From the NCBI RefSeq assembly GCF_964204645.1, contig NC_134029.1, positions 14,374,850-14,438,849 of the forward strand: DNA of 64,000 nt. The letters run 5' to 3'. Shown one piece after another: positions 31,901-43,254 of this stretch; the first letter of the stretch is position 1, and every line of letters starts with the position of its first letter. This DNA is from Tubulanus polymorphus. Taxonomy: Eukaryota > Nemertea > Palaeonemertea > Tubulaniformes > Tubulanidae. The notes under the pieces were generated by a model, which was not told where the DNA came from, did no database searches, and saw only the letters and a program-made list of their open reading frames with translations. Made by a program: the position numbers and the translations under genes.

Positions 31901-32310
31901 CAAAAAGATTGTCAGTACGGTAGTATGGTCAGTAATGTTGAAGTACGTTTAAATCAGCAAAATACGATTTTTTCACCTCAAGAAATTTTAAAACTACAAT
32001 TTTGTATTCACGAATACGATAGTTTAGCTTTATGATAGTTAAGTTTTGATGATATCTCGTTTGCACATAACTAATATCGGCCGAGGTTTGAGAAAAATTG
32101 CATTCAATTCAATTCAAAATTTACTGTTAGTGAAGTCCTGTTTGTTTTCCCTGTTTGAACATATCCGATCCATTAGTCTGATGCAGCTTTGATGGCGCTT
32201 TTTAAGATTGTGAAAATAAAAAATTTTGTGAAGTTAAGTTTGATATGTCAAGAAAGGGCAAGGGTAACTATTCAGACATGCCAGTACCACTAAAGAACCA
32301 GAGAAATCCC
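28971..32310. other. No supported gene; repeat fragments
   Basis: 29,063-29,110 resembles a retroelement 3' end (CAAAATACCTTTATTGC). 29,640-29,720 is a family A end. 31,385-31,475 holds a 47-bp unit (GGGAACCAGTCTAGCGAATT) twice in tandem. A 184-codon frame at 30,440-30,994 has no recognisable motif and is left out. Confidence 0.5.
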
Positions 32311-32512
32311 TCAATAACGAAGCAAAGATTGAAAAATTCTACATCAGAATGATTATATTTTTGGAGCGACGTTTCGGCTAACAACTGTTAGCCATCATCA
32401 GTACGCAGGATGAAGGCTAGCAGTTGTTAGCCAAAACGTCGCTCCTCAAATATAATCATTCTGATGTAGAATTTTTCAATCTTTGCTTCGTTATTGTGGG
32501 ATTTCTCTCGTT
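32311..32512. mobile_element. Palindromic element 1
   Basis: Nearly perfect inverted arms of about 95 bp (CAAAGATTGAAAAATTCTAC, GACGTTTCGGCTAACAACTG and complements) around a short centre. It shares the right-hand text TATTGTGGGATTTCTCTC with the element at 33,147-33,420 and a similar sequence with 44,340-44,545. Confidence 0.7.
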
Positions 32513-32859
32513 ATCATCATTCGAGGATATTGTGTATCTTCTCGTCTTACCACTAAAAAACTGGGTGAGTCAAAAAGACAATGACAGCCATCTATTTCTG
32601 CATGTTTTTTCCTTTTCAAGAAAGGAAGCCAATTTGCTTTATTGCTAGCTGTCCAGACCATTCTTTTACGAAATGCTACTGATCTAATGAACTGAGTACT
32701 GATGATTCTTAAGGTAAAATAAGAAAATACTGATTGAGATATTAAAATACTGAGAATGTTGCTAAAGAAAATGTTACTGAAAATGGATACAAATTACTGG
32801 GGAAAAAAATGGAATTTTTAACCAAAAATACTGAAAGTGGTAATAAGATAAAAACCACT

Positions 32860-33015
32860 ATCTACAGATTAAAAGAATTTAAAAACAAGAATTTATTTAT
32901 TCAATCTAAAATATATAGAATACACGACGTTTCGATCTATTCATGTATTCTATATATTTTAGATTGATTAAATAAATTCTTTTTTTTAAATTCTTGTAAT
33001 CTGTAGATAGTGGGT
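32860..33015. mobile_element. Palindromic element 2
   Basis: Arms ATCTACAGATTAAAAGAATT and TCTAAAATATATAGAATACA with complements at 32,945-33,012; centre CGACGTTTCGATC. Related in layout to the other palindromes here. Confidence 0.65.
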
Positions 33016-33146
33016 TTTTATCTTATTATCCATTCACCATGTTTGAGTGTGGTTATCTTTCTACTGAAAGTGGTAATCCTAATGTTGGCATGTATGTATT
33101 TTACACCAAGTTATTGAGAAATCAATAAATTTTCTACAATTTTGAG

Positions 33147-33420
33147 ACGAGAAGATACACAATATCCGTGTATGATGATAATGATTGAAATCCCACGATA
33201 AATTCAGCCAAAACGAGAAATTTGAATAGAAGAGTAAATATATTTGTGCAATGTTTCGGCTAAAGACTACTAAACCATCATCAGGCATACTGAATGATGT
33301 ACACCTGATGATGGCTAATAGTCTTTAGGCGAAACATTGCGAAAATATATATACACGTCTATTCAAATTTCTCGTTTTGGCTGAATTTATTGTGGGATTT
33401 CTCTCGTTTCTACAATTTTC
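33147..33420. mobile_element. Palindromic element 3
   Basis: Arms of about 120 bp: CCAAAACGAGAAATTTGAAT on the left pairs with ATTCAAATTTCTCGTTTTGG on the right. The centre carries CATCATCAGGC and CCTGATGATGG. Its outer left arm (GAGAAGATACACAATATC) also pairs with 32,520-32,550, linking it to element 1. Confidence 0.7.
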
Positions 33421-33997
33421 TGCCAGCTGTTCTTAAGACGCTGTTATCTAAGTGCTCTGTGAATGGCACTTCTACAAGGTTGCGCTCCTCAAAATCTGAG
33501 CCCTGCAGGTATGGATGTTTTTTTTCTCAGACGCCAAGAAATCTTTTATACGGCATATGGTGCGTGTGTGCGCGCATGTGTCTTTTTCAAGTTAGGGGGC
33601 CCAGATTCGTGTAAGTATCATTTTGACTTCTCTGGGTCTCCTGCATTTTCATTATCACTCTATATTGTAAAAAAATTCACACAAACCCCTGTCAATTTTT
33701 AGATTCAGCACAACTGAACCTGTTAGTATGAAATGGAGTGCTGAATTCAGGTGAACCGCTATCTCCTCGGAGTGTGAAATGATTCACGGGCTTAGGTCTG
33801 CATTAAGTTGGCTGTTATAATGGCAGCTAAGTGGCAACTGCTTTTGAAGGCTATTGATGAAGCCTAAATTGGGTAAATTGGTAGTTTTATGCCGTTTTGG
33901 GGGAATTTTAGCGATGTAGTGTGATGTCATCTTGATCTACTAACGTAAACAACATGAGCAGAATTGTACAACAGTCGCTGTCGAATTTACAAGTAGC

Positions 33998-34262
33998 CTT
34001 TTTAGCCCACTTGGGACTTTAGTCCCAGCGGGCTATTGCGTTTACTTTTTGTCCGTCGTCCGTCCGTCCGTCCGTCAATCTGTAGACGGAATCCAGTTAT
34101 TTTGGGAAGTTTTGAAGACGCTTCAATGTAATGTCTTGATATTTGGGTTACACATGTAAATACCCTAGATACATCTTCGGCCCAAAAACTGGCCCTGTCA
34201 GAATCAAGATGATATTATGATGTTATGATGATGTTATGATGTTTGATGATGTTATTATGATG
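33998..34262. repeat. Family A 5' end followed by an ATGTTATG-type minisatellite
   Basis: 33,998-34,205 matches the start of family A (CCCACTTGGGACTTTAGTCC, GTCCGTCCGTCC). 34,207-34,262 is an irregular repeat of ATGATGTTATG. Confidence 0.7.
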
Positions 34263-35592
34263 TTATTCAATAATATTAATACTGTACTGTGAAATTTTTA
34301 CCAGGACTACAAAACACTACGTACTTTCTAAAAAAACTAAGTTTTCTTATACCAGGCTCGGGGTCCAAATTTTTCTGGGGTCCATGTCTTACCCCCGGGC
34401 CCGATTCTTATGAAAAAACACCTAAAAAATCCCAAAACTGATGCAGGGAAAAATAGAATGAATTTTTACTATCACAAAAGTCTTTGAAATTGGGAGAGAA
34501 CATGCCTAATATCTTCTGAGTTTTTTCTATGTGACTTTTTGGATGGACTGCAGACGATTTACGATACGATTTACGGTCTCCAGGTTGGCTCTAGTCCAAT
34601 TGTTCATAACTTGCAAACAATGCGGCGTTACCAACATGAGATTTCCAACACTTTAGAAGTTCCTTTTCATTTCCGTAAACTGAGCCTATAACTATACAAA
34701 TAGAGTCAATTTAAATGACATGGTTTCCAGAGGAATGGCCCTTTGACTGTGCAACTGACCATTATGTACACTTAGTTAATGTACATGAATGAGTTTAAGT
34801 ACACTTAAGAGTCGCACCTCAGAATCAAAGCTTTGTGTTGGAATTGATATGGAAAAATTTGATAGTGCTCTTTCTGTACCCTTTCATTCGAAAATAGGAA
34901 ATTAAATCTTAGTTTAATGAAACTGCTTTGGTACATTTTCAGCAAAGACCACATAAGATATGACGAGCACCAATGCTCAGAATCGTATAAAAAGGTATGT
35001 ATTTATGTATTATAGATACATATATTGTAGATTTGTTATAGATAACATTGTTTAACCCATTAGCACTCAGGAATTTCACTATGTAGTGTCAATTACTCCT
35101 CAGAAAATTCAAAGGAAAATCTGAGGTTATCACAATACCGAATAGCTCATTTTCTGTTTATCTTCATGCATGAGGCGTTCATATGATATAAGATTTGATG
35201 AGGTGGGCCTCCTCAATCATGACCTTTTGGCCCCCAAAATTCAACCAAACTTCAATTTGAAGTGAGTGCTTAGAGCTGTCATGTTCTTACTCCAAATACT
35301 TGAGCATTTCGTTGATTTCTGTAGGCCTACAGTTTTTAGATGACTTTAGGGAGTCTAGTTTATCATAAGCGCCTCACCTCGTAAGCTTATGAGCTCATTG
35401 TACAGCACACAAAAAAAGTGTCAGGGTGGATTTGGTTGGCATGAGGAGTAATTGGGAGGTCAGATACATGTGGCTGGAGGGCTTATGGGTTAGTAATAGA
35501 TTATCACTAAAGTGAATAGAAAATTCATCAACCACGACAATAAAGTGACAGTAAAAACTTCCGAAACTGCAGTACAAAATATTCGTTTGCAG

Positions 35593-35727
35593 GATAATCA
35601 AGTACCCACATGTCCCCTCTGCAATAAGCCAATACCTTTGAAACCAGGTGAATTGGCAGATGATAAAGTCAGTCAACACATTGACACAGATTGTCAGTCG
35701 GATCCAGCTAAGGAGCGCAGGGGAAAG
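35593..35727 (+). CDS. ZFAND2-like gene, internal exon
   Basis: 135-bp exon, phase 0 at both ends, with acceptor TTTGCAG before it and donor GTAAAT after. It encodes DNQVPTCPLCNKPIPLKPGE, then a stretch including QHIDTDCQSDP. This matches the linker between the two AN1 zinc fingers in ZFAND2A/ZFAND2B, where a CPLCNxPIP motif and an HIDxDC motif are characteristic. The next exon in phase is at 58,152, so the intron is 22.4 kb. The first AN1-finger exon was not found upstream. ZFAND2 proteins act with the proteasome and p97/VCP in handling misfolded proteins (family knowledge). This is the one host gene recognised in the window. Confidence 0.85.
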
Positions 35728-35919
35728 GTAAATAAAAGTATGCACTAAATATCCACTGGCTATGTTTTTAGTCATCTAGTTAACCCCATGGCCCAGTTCC
35801 ACTGATAAATCATTGAAAATGAACTAACGTTAACTCTAACTCACAACTGAGGAACTGGTGCCAGGGCTATATGAATAAACTTTTAAAATTTGAGACACAT
35901 TTTTATGCCCCCGGTTCAA

Positions 35920-36480
35920 CTTTAATTGAGAGGGGGCATATAGATTTACCCGCGCAAATGATGTTTACAGCCTAGAGGCCGCAATTGGTGACCGATTCAT
36001 TTCAAACTAAGTACACAAGTAGGTTTCACTTGGGCCAGAACCCTATTTAAAATTGGGTTGATTTGATTCAAATTAAGGCCAACATTAAACACGTTGTTAA
36101 CAGCCTAGACGCTGCAATTGGTGACCAATTCATTTCAAACTTTGTACACAAGTAGGGCATCACTTGGGCCAGAACCCTATTTAGAAATGGGTGGATTCGA
36201 TTTAAGTAATGGCCACTAGGGGGCCAACATGAAAAACGACGTTAACAGTCCACAGGCCGCAATTGTTGACCGATTCATTTCAAACTTGGTACAAAAGTAG
36301 GATATCACTTGGCCCAGAACCCTATTTAAAATTGGGTTGATTCGATTCAAATTATGGCCACCAGTTGGCCAACATGAAAAACGATGTTAACAGCCTGGAG
36401 GTCACAATTGTTGACCGAATCATTTCAACCTTGGTACACAATTAGGATATCACTTGGGCCAGAAGCTTATTTAAAATTGG
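35920..36480. repeat. Tandem repeat, about 130-147-bp units, four copies
   Basis: Each unit contains GACCGATTCATTTCAAAC and CTTGGGCCAGAACCCTATTT-like text; unit starts are near 35,971, 36,102, 36,249 and 36,395. It starts after a small palindrome (GCCCCCGGTTCAACTTTAAT, GGGGGC). Non-coding. Confidence 0.8.
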
Positions 36481-36489
36481 GTTTATTCA

Positions 36490-36990
36490 AGACTGAACTT
36501 GCCATCTGGCTGAAGTCCGGAAAACTGAGGATGGGCTGATTCAGCGGACTTTGTTTCAAACTCTCAATGGCCATCTGATGCTCAGTGGTCCATTTTTAAA
36601 TGACACCTTTCTTCGTTAGTTGGTACAGCAGTGCCACTATATTAGAGTAATCTCTGATGAACATTGAGTAGTATGAAACTAGCCCGATGAATCTGTGGGG
36701 CTCAGTTAAATTACAAGGTTTCGGCCAATCCCTGACACGTTCACATTTCTGCACATCCGTCTGGAGTCCATTTTCACTCACGACATGGCCCAGGAATGCA
36801 ACTTGTTGTTGAAATGAATGGCACTTACGTGGCTTCAACTTCAAGTTTTCGGTGGGAAAAAAGGCAAACACTACTTCAGAAGTCCCAGGTGACTCTTCAG
36901 GTCAGGACTGAAAACTATAACGTCATCGAGATGCAGTAAACATGTTTTCCATGCAACCTTGTCCAGAACCAGCGACACGATATTCCTGGA
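36490..36990 (-). pseudogene. Ty3/Gypsy reverse transcriptase remnant
   Basis: HLDDVIVFSPDLKSHLGLL (frame ending 36,871) carries the RT catalytic LDD with His for the usual Tyr. A shifted frame (36,871-36,596) gives KPRKCHSFQQQVAFLGHVVS and HRFIGLVSYYSMFI. After an in-frame TAA at 36,596-36,598 the same frame continues KWTTEHQMAIESLKQ and PILSFPDFSQ. This is the RT-to-RNase H connection of Ty3/Gypsy elements. Broken and short; no LTR seen. It lies antisense in the ZFAND2-like intron. Confidence 0.85.
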
Positions 36991-37519
36991 GACACAGTCG
37001 ATAGTTGTAATGAAAATGAAAATAGCAATGACAATAGTGACAAAAAGTGACCACGTCCAGCATCTTCTGTGAGTGACACTGACATGGATCACTCCCCTTT
37101 ATTTAAGCTGGTGCCTTGAAAAATCTAAGCGATCAAAAACTATAATTACACCTTAAGAAGATAGATTGAAAAATTGTGAAAGTCGTAAGAAAATAAGAAC
37201 CTCAAAGAGAGCATAACTTCCCTTAAACACGCAACGATTGAGAATAACCAGTATTCGCGTAAATGTAACTTATGGATTTATGGTAAATAACTGCCCCAGA
37301 CATCCAAGGACGAAAACTGCAAGGAGATTGCAGTTGATGTGATCGCTAAGTTAAATCTACCGTCTAATGGGGAGCTAAAATCCGACGGCGATAAGCGGCA
37401 CTGATAAGCAACTCAGTCTCACCGCAACATGGCGCTGCAGTATTGCTTCGTTATTTTCAAGTTTTTTAACGGCTTACTTCCACGAGGTAATCGTGAATAA
37501 ATGCTGCTGCCACGAGTCA

Positions 37520-39798
37520 ATGAATTCCAAACAAGATATAAATGAAATGACATTACCAGAATTGAAATTCGAGCTGAAAACGTTCGGGGCAAGGGTGTCT
37601 GGTAGAAAAAAGGTGCTTTGTGAGAGGTAATTTTTATGTATATTTTATTTTTATGTCCGAATTGAATTGAATTGTCTGTCTATTTTCGTGCATTTTACTC
37701 CCGGTTTCGGCACAAGCACAGAGAACGATTTTTTACTAGATAGAAAAAGAATAAGTGCATGATTACAGTGGATAGAATGATATTCAATAAATATATGTTT
37801 TTGGATGGCTTTAGTTCGAGTAGCTAAAAAAATCCATGGACGGTCACAATGTTATTACTATTAGGCCTAACTCTAGTCTACTCTGGTCTCTAAGGCCAGC
37901 CTACACCCACTTCAACTGAAAGATTCCTGTTTGGTTTATGTGACAATAAGGCTATCTTTGTTATTTACAGATTAGAATTCTACAGAAGGACAAGTGTACC
38001 TGTTAATCTGGAAATGGAATATAAAATGGATATTCCATATCCAATACTTTTTAAAGACGTACATAAAGGAATGATTACATCGATACCAAATTTTACAATA
38101 AAGCGTCTCGAGGAATATCTTACACTGTTTGATATGCCACTCTATGAGAAGTGTAAAGATTTCTACACTCAGAGGTAAATAGTGTGAATTTAAATCTGCA
38201 GCTCAAAATTACTCGTGAAAATATTTAAACAGGTTTTGCCAACCAATCATGGTCTAGAAAATGGGCTTTCATTTGTTATTTTTAGGTTTCTTAGATTTCT
38301 ATGTATGGCAAGTGGGGTTGGGAAATCTGTCTACCTTACATTGATTGTGTGGGCAGAATACAAGAAGTCCACATCTTACAAGGTTTACCATTTAGACGGT
38401 GAAGGGGTAGTCACTGACGCCCAGTGCGAATGCAGCATGTAGCAACGGTGTCGTACGCAGTGTGTAAGTTTTTACTTGGAGATAATCTCATCACGGAAGT
38501 CACATATACGCAAGTGAGTAATATATGAAATCTTTCTGAGCAGGAATTTATATTTAAAAATATGTCATTTTTTCTATGAGAACCATACTATTTTTCCAGG
38601 TTTTACAGACTTTCCATCGTGTCAAGCCACACCAGGAAACCCCTCTGAAATTAAACAGAGAAAGCTCGGCCAAGTCATCAAAAATTAACTTTGATCCAAG
38701 AAAACAACAAGACAGAGATCCGGAACATGTGACATCTAATATCAGAAATATGGCAATTAGTTATCAGGTTGGTATTTTTGCAACCAATCACAAAGGTCTG
38801 TCTATTATCATGATACATGTACGGATATAAACTATTTACCAAATTATGTTTGTAGGTTACAGGTAACCAATGGAGGCTCAATGCCAATTATGCAGCTTTT
38901 CCATCCTGCAAACCCCCATGCAGTAGTCATGGATCACGACTATATGGAGATTATCAAAAAATTTTTTATTGATGAAAAGGTAAAATTAAGCAGAGCATTT
39001 TAGCCCTATATTACAACATGCATATGTATGCCTATGTCTTTTAGAATGAAAATGAATTGATGATAACTTCTGGGGTAGCTTGAAAATTTATGGTTAATGG
39101 GGTAAATTTAAAAAAAAATCAAACTCCAGGAAATTTTTTGTTTATTTTTAGCTTACTACAATTTCAAGTGATTAGGCTAAGGAGATTAAGAGAACTCGTG
39201 GGCAAGTTTTGAATAAAGAATGGAAAAAAGAACGTTGCCTTCGAATAACAGCATCAAATTTTGGAACAATTGTAAAGTGCACAGTGAGACTAGACAAATT
39301 CAAATTAAACTTAGTTCCACTCGGTTAAAATGTAAACCTATCCTACTACATGGACAAAAATATGAATCATTTGCAGTGGAAAAGTATGAGGCCTTAACAG
39401 GATGTAAAACACAAGAATGCGGATTATTCGTTTGCTCAGCATCATCTATTCTGGCTGCCTCACCAGATCGAGTGGTCGCTGCTGATCTAATCTTAGAAGT
39501 GAAATGCTCATATGCGTCTAGGGATAAATTCGTAATGCCAGCTACAGTGATTTATTTATATTACGACTCCAACAGAAATTTGCAATTAAAGGAAAACCAT
39601 GATTATTACTACCAAATTCAGGGACAGCTGTATTGCAGTGAGCAATCAAAATGTAATTTAGTTGTATTTACAATGAAAGACATTCAAGTGATAAGTGTAG
39701 AAAAGGACATTGTATTTATACAGAATATGGTAGATAAATTGTTGCAGTTTCATTCAGATTTTCATAGAGATGCAATCATCAACATGCAAATTTATTAG
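37520..39798 (+). pseudogene. Transposon-type SAP-SWIM-YqaJ nuclease gene, multi-exon, with frameshifts
   Basis: Exons with GT-AG borders: 37,520-37,626 (SAP-like LPELKFELKTFGARVSGRKK), 37,971-38,174, 38,286-38,513 (ends in a SWIM-like AQCEC motif broken by a shift at about 38,440), 38,600-38,767, 38,863-38,979 and 39,176-39,798. The last exon starts with RCLRITASNFGTIV. After a shift near 39,320 it shows ILLHGQKYESFAVEKYEAL, ASPDRVVAADLILEVKC and YYYQIQGQLYC, the D, E-x-K and Q motifs of YqaJ/lambda-exonuclease nucleases. Genes of this layout accompany the DDE transposase in ISL2EU-type transposons (family knowledge). It faces such a transposase tail-to-tail here, so both probably come from one element. 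Frameshifts suggest it is no longer active. Confidence 0.75.
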
Positions 39799-40409
39799 AA
39801 TTATTTTGAATATTCTTTTTGAAAAATCTTGTCACCTGAGATAAGGTTATTACAGAAATACAGTATTTTAATGTCCTGCCAATTGAATTACGAGACACCT
39901 TAAGTTTCTAATGGTTTTCAGTCTTACATTGAAATTTGTGAGAGGTCTCAAACATCTGATTTTTCAATCAGTCAATTGTCCGCAGTCACCCAATTGTCAT
40001 CAGTCCTCATTTGTAGGTTTTTTTTAAGGAAAATATTGACCGGTTTTGACTTAATATCTTGACAATTACCACAGTCATTAGGATTCATCGCCTCGTATGG
40101 AATTGGGGTCACCAGATTTTTTCTTTTCACATCATATTGAAATTTCTGATTGTTGAGGCATCGAGTCCCTTGACCCCTAGTTGACTCAAATTAAACAAAA
40201 TTCATTCTTTAATGTATCAAGCACTTTATTTTGTTTAAAACCTTGTGTTAACTTTGAACAGAAATATATTATATTTGATAAAATTTTATAATTGCACTTC
40301 ATGAAAAAGGAAATACATATATAGCTATAAACCATTACAGACTTATTTTAACTTACTATTTTCATGCGTTTTTGGGGACAATACATACCCTAAAATTACA
40401 AAGATAGAA

Positions 40410-41475
40410 TCAGACTGTGGCTATTGCAGTAGCTAGTGGAACTTCATTATTACTCAGTGGATTCACTAGAATCTTGTATGTTTTGCCAAGTCCCTTGAGT
40501 CTTTCAATATGAACCCTCTTACTTGCAATTTTCCTGTCTTTGATTACTGTAGAATTTGCTAGTCTGTTTTTATTTTTAAAGAATTGTGGAATATTAACAT
40601 TGACATTTGAAGATACAAACAAATCCTGAATATTAAAGCCCTTGTCCACCATAATACTATCTCCTGGGTCGCACATTTCTACCAGGTCACTCCTTTCAAT
40701 AATCTGGCGATCACTTGTTGACCCTCCGTATGCATGCGATATATAAAATACAAGTCCACTTGGAGTTGAACCAACTACTACCTTTCCAGTATTTCAATTT
40801 TTGTAAGGCGAAAAAGTCGCTTGTTGCAGTAGAAGATTTTTTTGGCTTTTTTATGGGAAATTCTGTTCCATCCAGGATTACTCTTGTTGTCGGGAACTTC
40901 AAACGAAAATCACTCGGACAGAAATAGTGAACACTGTTGTGGCCACCAGTCCATTTCGCCCCACAGATGGTACATAAAATTGATCCCAGTTAGTTACCCA
41001 TATGTTGGTCACTCTGCTCACGGATATATCAAATTGTGTTGATAGAGCAAAGTTTGGTGTGTATTGCCTAATTTTCGTCAGCATCAAAAAGAACTGATCA
41101 ATAACTTTCAAAGAGGGCACATTTCCATGGTAATTATTCAAATTGTACGCACTTTTACCTAATGTTTGGAAATATTTTTAGCAGTTTTTGAGTCACAGTC
41201 AACAGAATTGGATTTAGAATATGTGTATGAATAGTCGTTCAAAAAGTTATCATGATCACATTGAGAACCCTACCTGACGAAGTGTTGCCCATGTAATCAT
41301 CATCATCGAAATGACGATAGCAAACTACCAAATGCGCCAATGGAGACCAGTTTTTTTCGCCACGTCTGACGGCTTTTATCCAAGCTCTGAATATAAAGAA
41401 ATCTGACCTAGGGAACGCATGTCCACCTCTTGCACTTCAATACGGCGCACAACATTCTGTCGGCATAATTCTTTG
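40410..41475 (-). pseudogene. THAP-domain DDE transposase (ISL2EU/PIF-Harbinger-related), degenerate
   Basis: Read on the minus strand. The first part (about 41,450-41,278) holds a THAP-like C2CH pattern, CAVLKC then, in a shifted frame, FFIFRAWIKAV and VVCYRHFDDDD; it ends at a donor (CAG|GTAGGG) near 41,278. Next come DQFFLMLTKIRQYTPNFALS and QFDISVSRVTNIWV (41,141-40,899), VILDGTEFPIKKPK with the first Asp (40,902-40,711), then DSIMVDKGFNIQDLF and ASKRVHIERLKGLGK with the second Asp and the Glu (40,676-40,410). Frames change between pieces, so it is inactive or mis-sequenced. No element ends were identified. Confidence 0.75.
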
Positions 41476-42125
41476 TTGGTGAAGTGGTATTTATAAGGCT
41501 ATTGTCATGGTTCAATGACAATTTGAATCGAGCAAAGTTACTTCCGGTTATTTCAAGACCGAGTTGATCATCAGCGCCACCAGCGAAGAAAACGGCGTTG
41601 CAGCTCCCCATTCCATTAACACGCAAGACATAGTAGTTGCTGACCATTTGTGCTGCAAAACTAGAAATGAGAAACCTGACGCCGTGATAAGCGAGATCTA
41701 GTACTCACACATCGCAAATAACTCAAGGGCACTGGGTATGTCACCCAGGAAGACCTCACCCCTGATCTCTCACAGCTCCTCTGCAAACAATTCGGGCTTC
41801 TTTTCATCAGTATTTGCCAGTCATGGGAACATTTTTGGAATTCTAAATGACAAAAGGATGCGTCTACTCCAATTCGAGGATCTAAGTATAGCATTGACTT
41901 GTGAATCCAGCAAAATGCTTTGTGCTCTCGTCAAATCAGTAGTGAACTGGCATCCATTCTAATCAACTGTTATTCAAAGAATGGCAAAACCCGTGTTCTT
42001 TTTAGTATAGGCGTATATTTACGCCGCAGATATATATGTTTACTACAATCGCTGGTGTGGTGAGCCATTACACCGCTGGTGTGTAGCCATACTATAGGCT
42101 TATCTGCCACAATTAAGTTCCAATT

Positions 42126-43254
42126 TTTAGCCCACTTGAGACTAGTCCCAGCGGGCTATAGCGTTCACTTTTCGTCCGTCCGTCCATGGACTGAATCTAG
42201 TTATTTTGGGAAGTTATGAAGACGCTTCAATGTAATGTCTTGATATTTGATTTATACATGTATCTACCCTAGACACATCTGAAGTTTTTGAGGGAAATTT
42301 TGAAGACGCTTTGATCAATTAGCTTGATCTTTCGTTTATATTTGAATCAACCAAGGACCCATCAGCATAACAAAAATTGGGTTGATAGGACTCAAGATGG
42401 CCGTCCTATGACCTTTTAAGTGCCCAAAAATGTCAATTTTGGCCCGAATTCTGAGTCCTGTAGCTTCCTACTGGTTTGCCATTTCTCATTGCAATTTGTA
42501 ATGGGTATTCTTTGGAAAGGGATGTTTTATACTTGAGACAGGTATTTTGATCAGCCAATTATGACGCAATTGACGGCCATCTTGGTGTCATCAATACTTA
42601 TTCGTAGGTAGGAAAAAGTTTTCCACATTATATTGATACCTAACCATATTGTGTTATTACAATCAATTGAAAAATTGTAGCCCATAGCGTGTTCTATGAT
42701 TTTGGTGAGTTTCAAGGTCATTGGTTTTTGTATATGGCCACCAGGGGGCGATGAATAATACAATAACTTAGTATTTCTATATTATACTTGTACCTATGCA
42801 TATTTTGTTTCCACAATCAACTGTAAAGTTATGGCTCATTTTATCGTCTATGATTGTGGTGAGTTTTAAGGAAATCAGTGATTCTATATGGTCACCAGGG
42901 GGGTTGAATAGTGCAATAACTTAGTTTTTCCTTATTATATTGGTACCTAGGCAATTGTTACCATGATTGATTGCAAAGTTGTAGTTCATGACATGTGCTA
43001 TGATGGTGGTGAGTGTCAAGGTCTTTGGGTTTGCATATGGTCACCAGGGGGCATTGAATAGTAGAATAACTTAGTATTTCCATGTTAAATCGGTAACGAG
43101 GCATATTTTGTTATCACAATTAATTACAAAATCGTAGCTGCTGACATGTTCAATGTGGTTCAAGGTCATTTTTTTGTGGTTCAAGGTCACCAGGGGCATT
43201 GAATATGAAATATTAAAATTGTTGTGCATTTGAAACCACTTCCCAAGTGGACAT
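42126..43254. repeat. Repeat family A, copy interrupted by a long-TIR transposon
   Basis: Same start (CCCACTTGAGACTAGTCCCA) and internal units as copy 1. It stops at TCCCAAGTGGACAT; its last part resumes at 46,154 (ACATGGTGTCCCTGGACCCT) beyond the 2.9-kb insertion. Confidence 0.85.

Noticed and set aside
33285-33345. CTGATGA, hairpin, GAAAC order in the palindromes resembles a hammerhead ribozyme core
   Set aside because: An extra base precedes stem II, and neither a proper stem III with a GUH cleavage site nor a closing stem I can be drawn in the copies examined.
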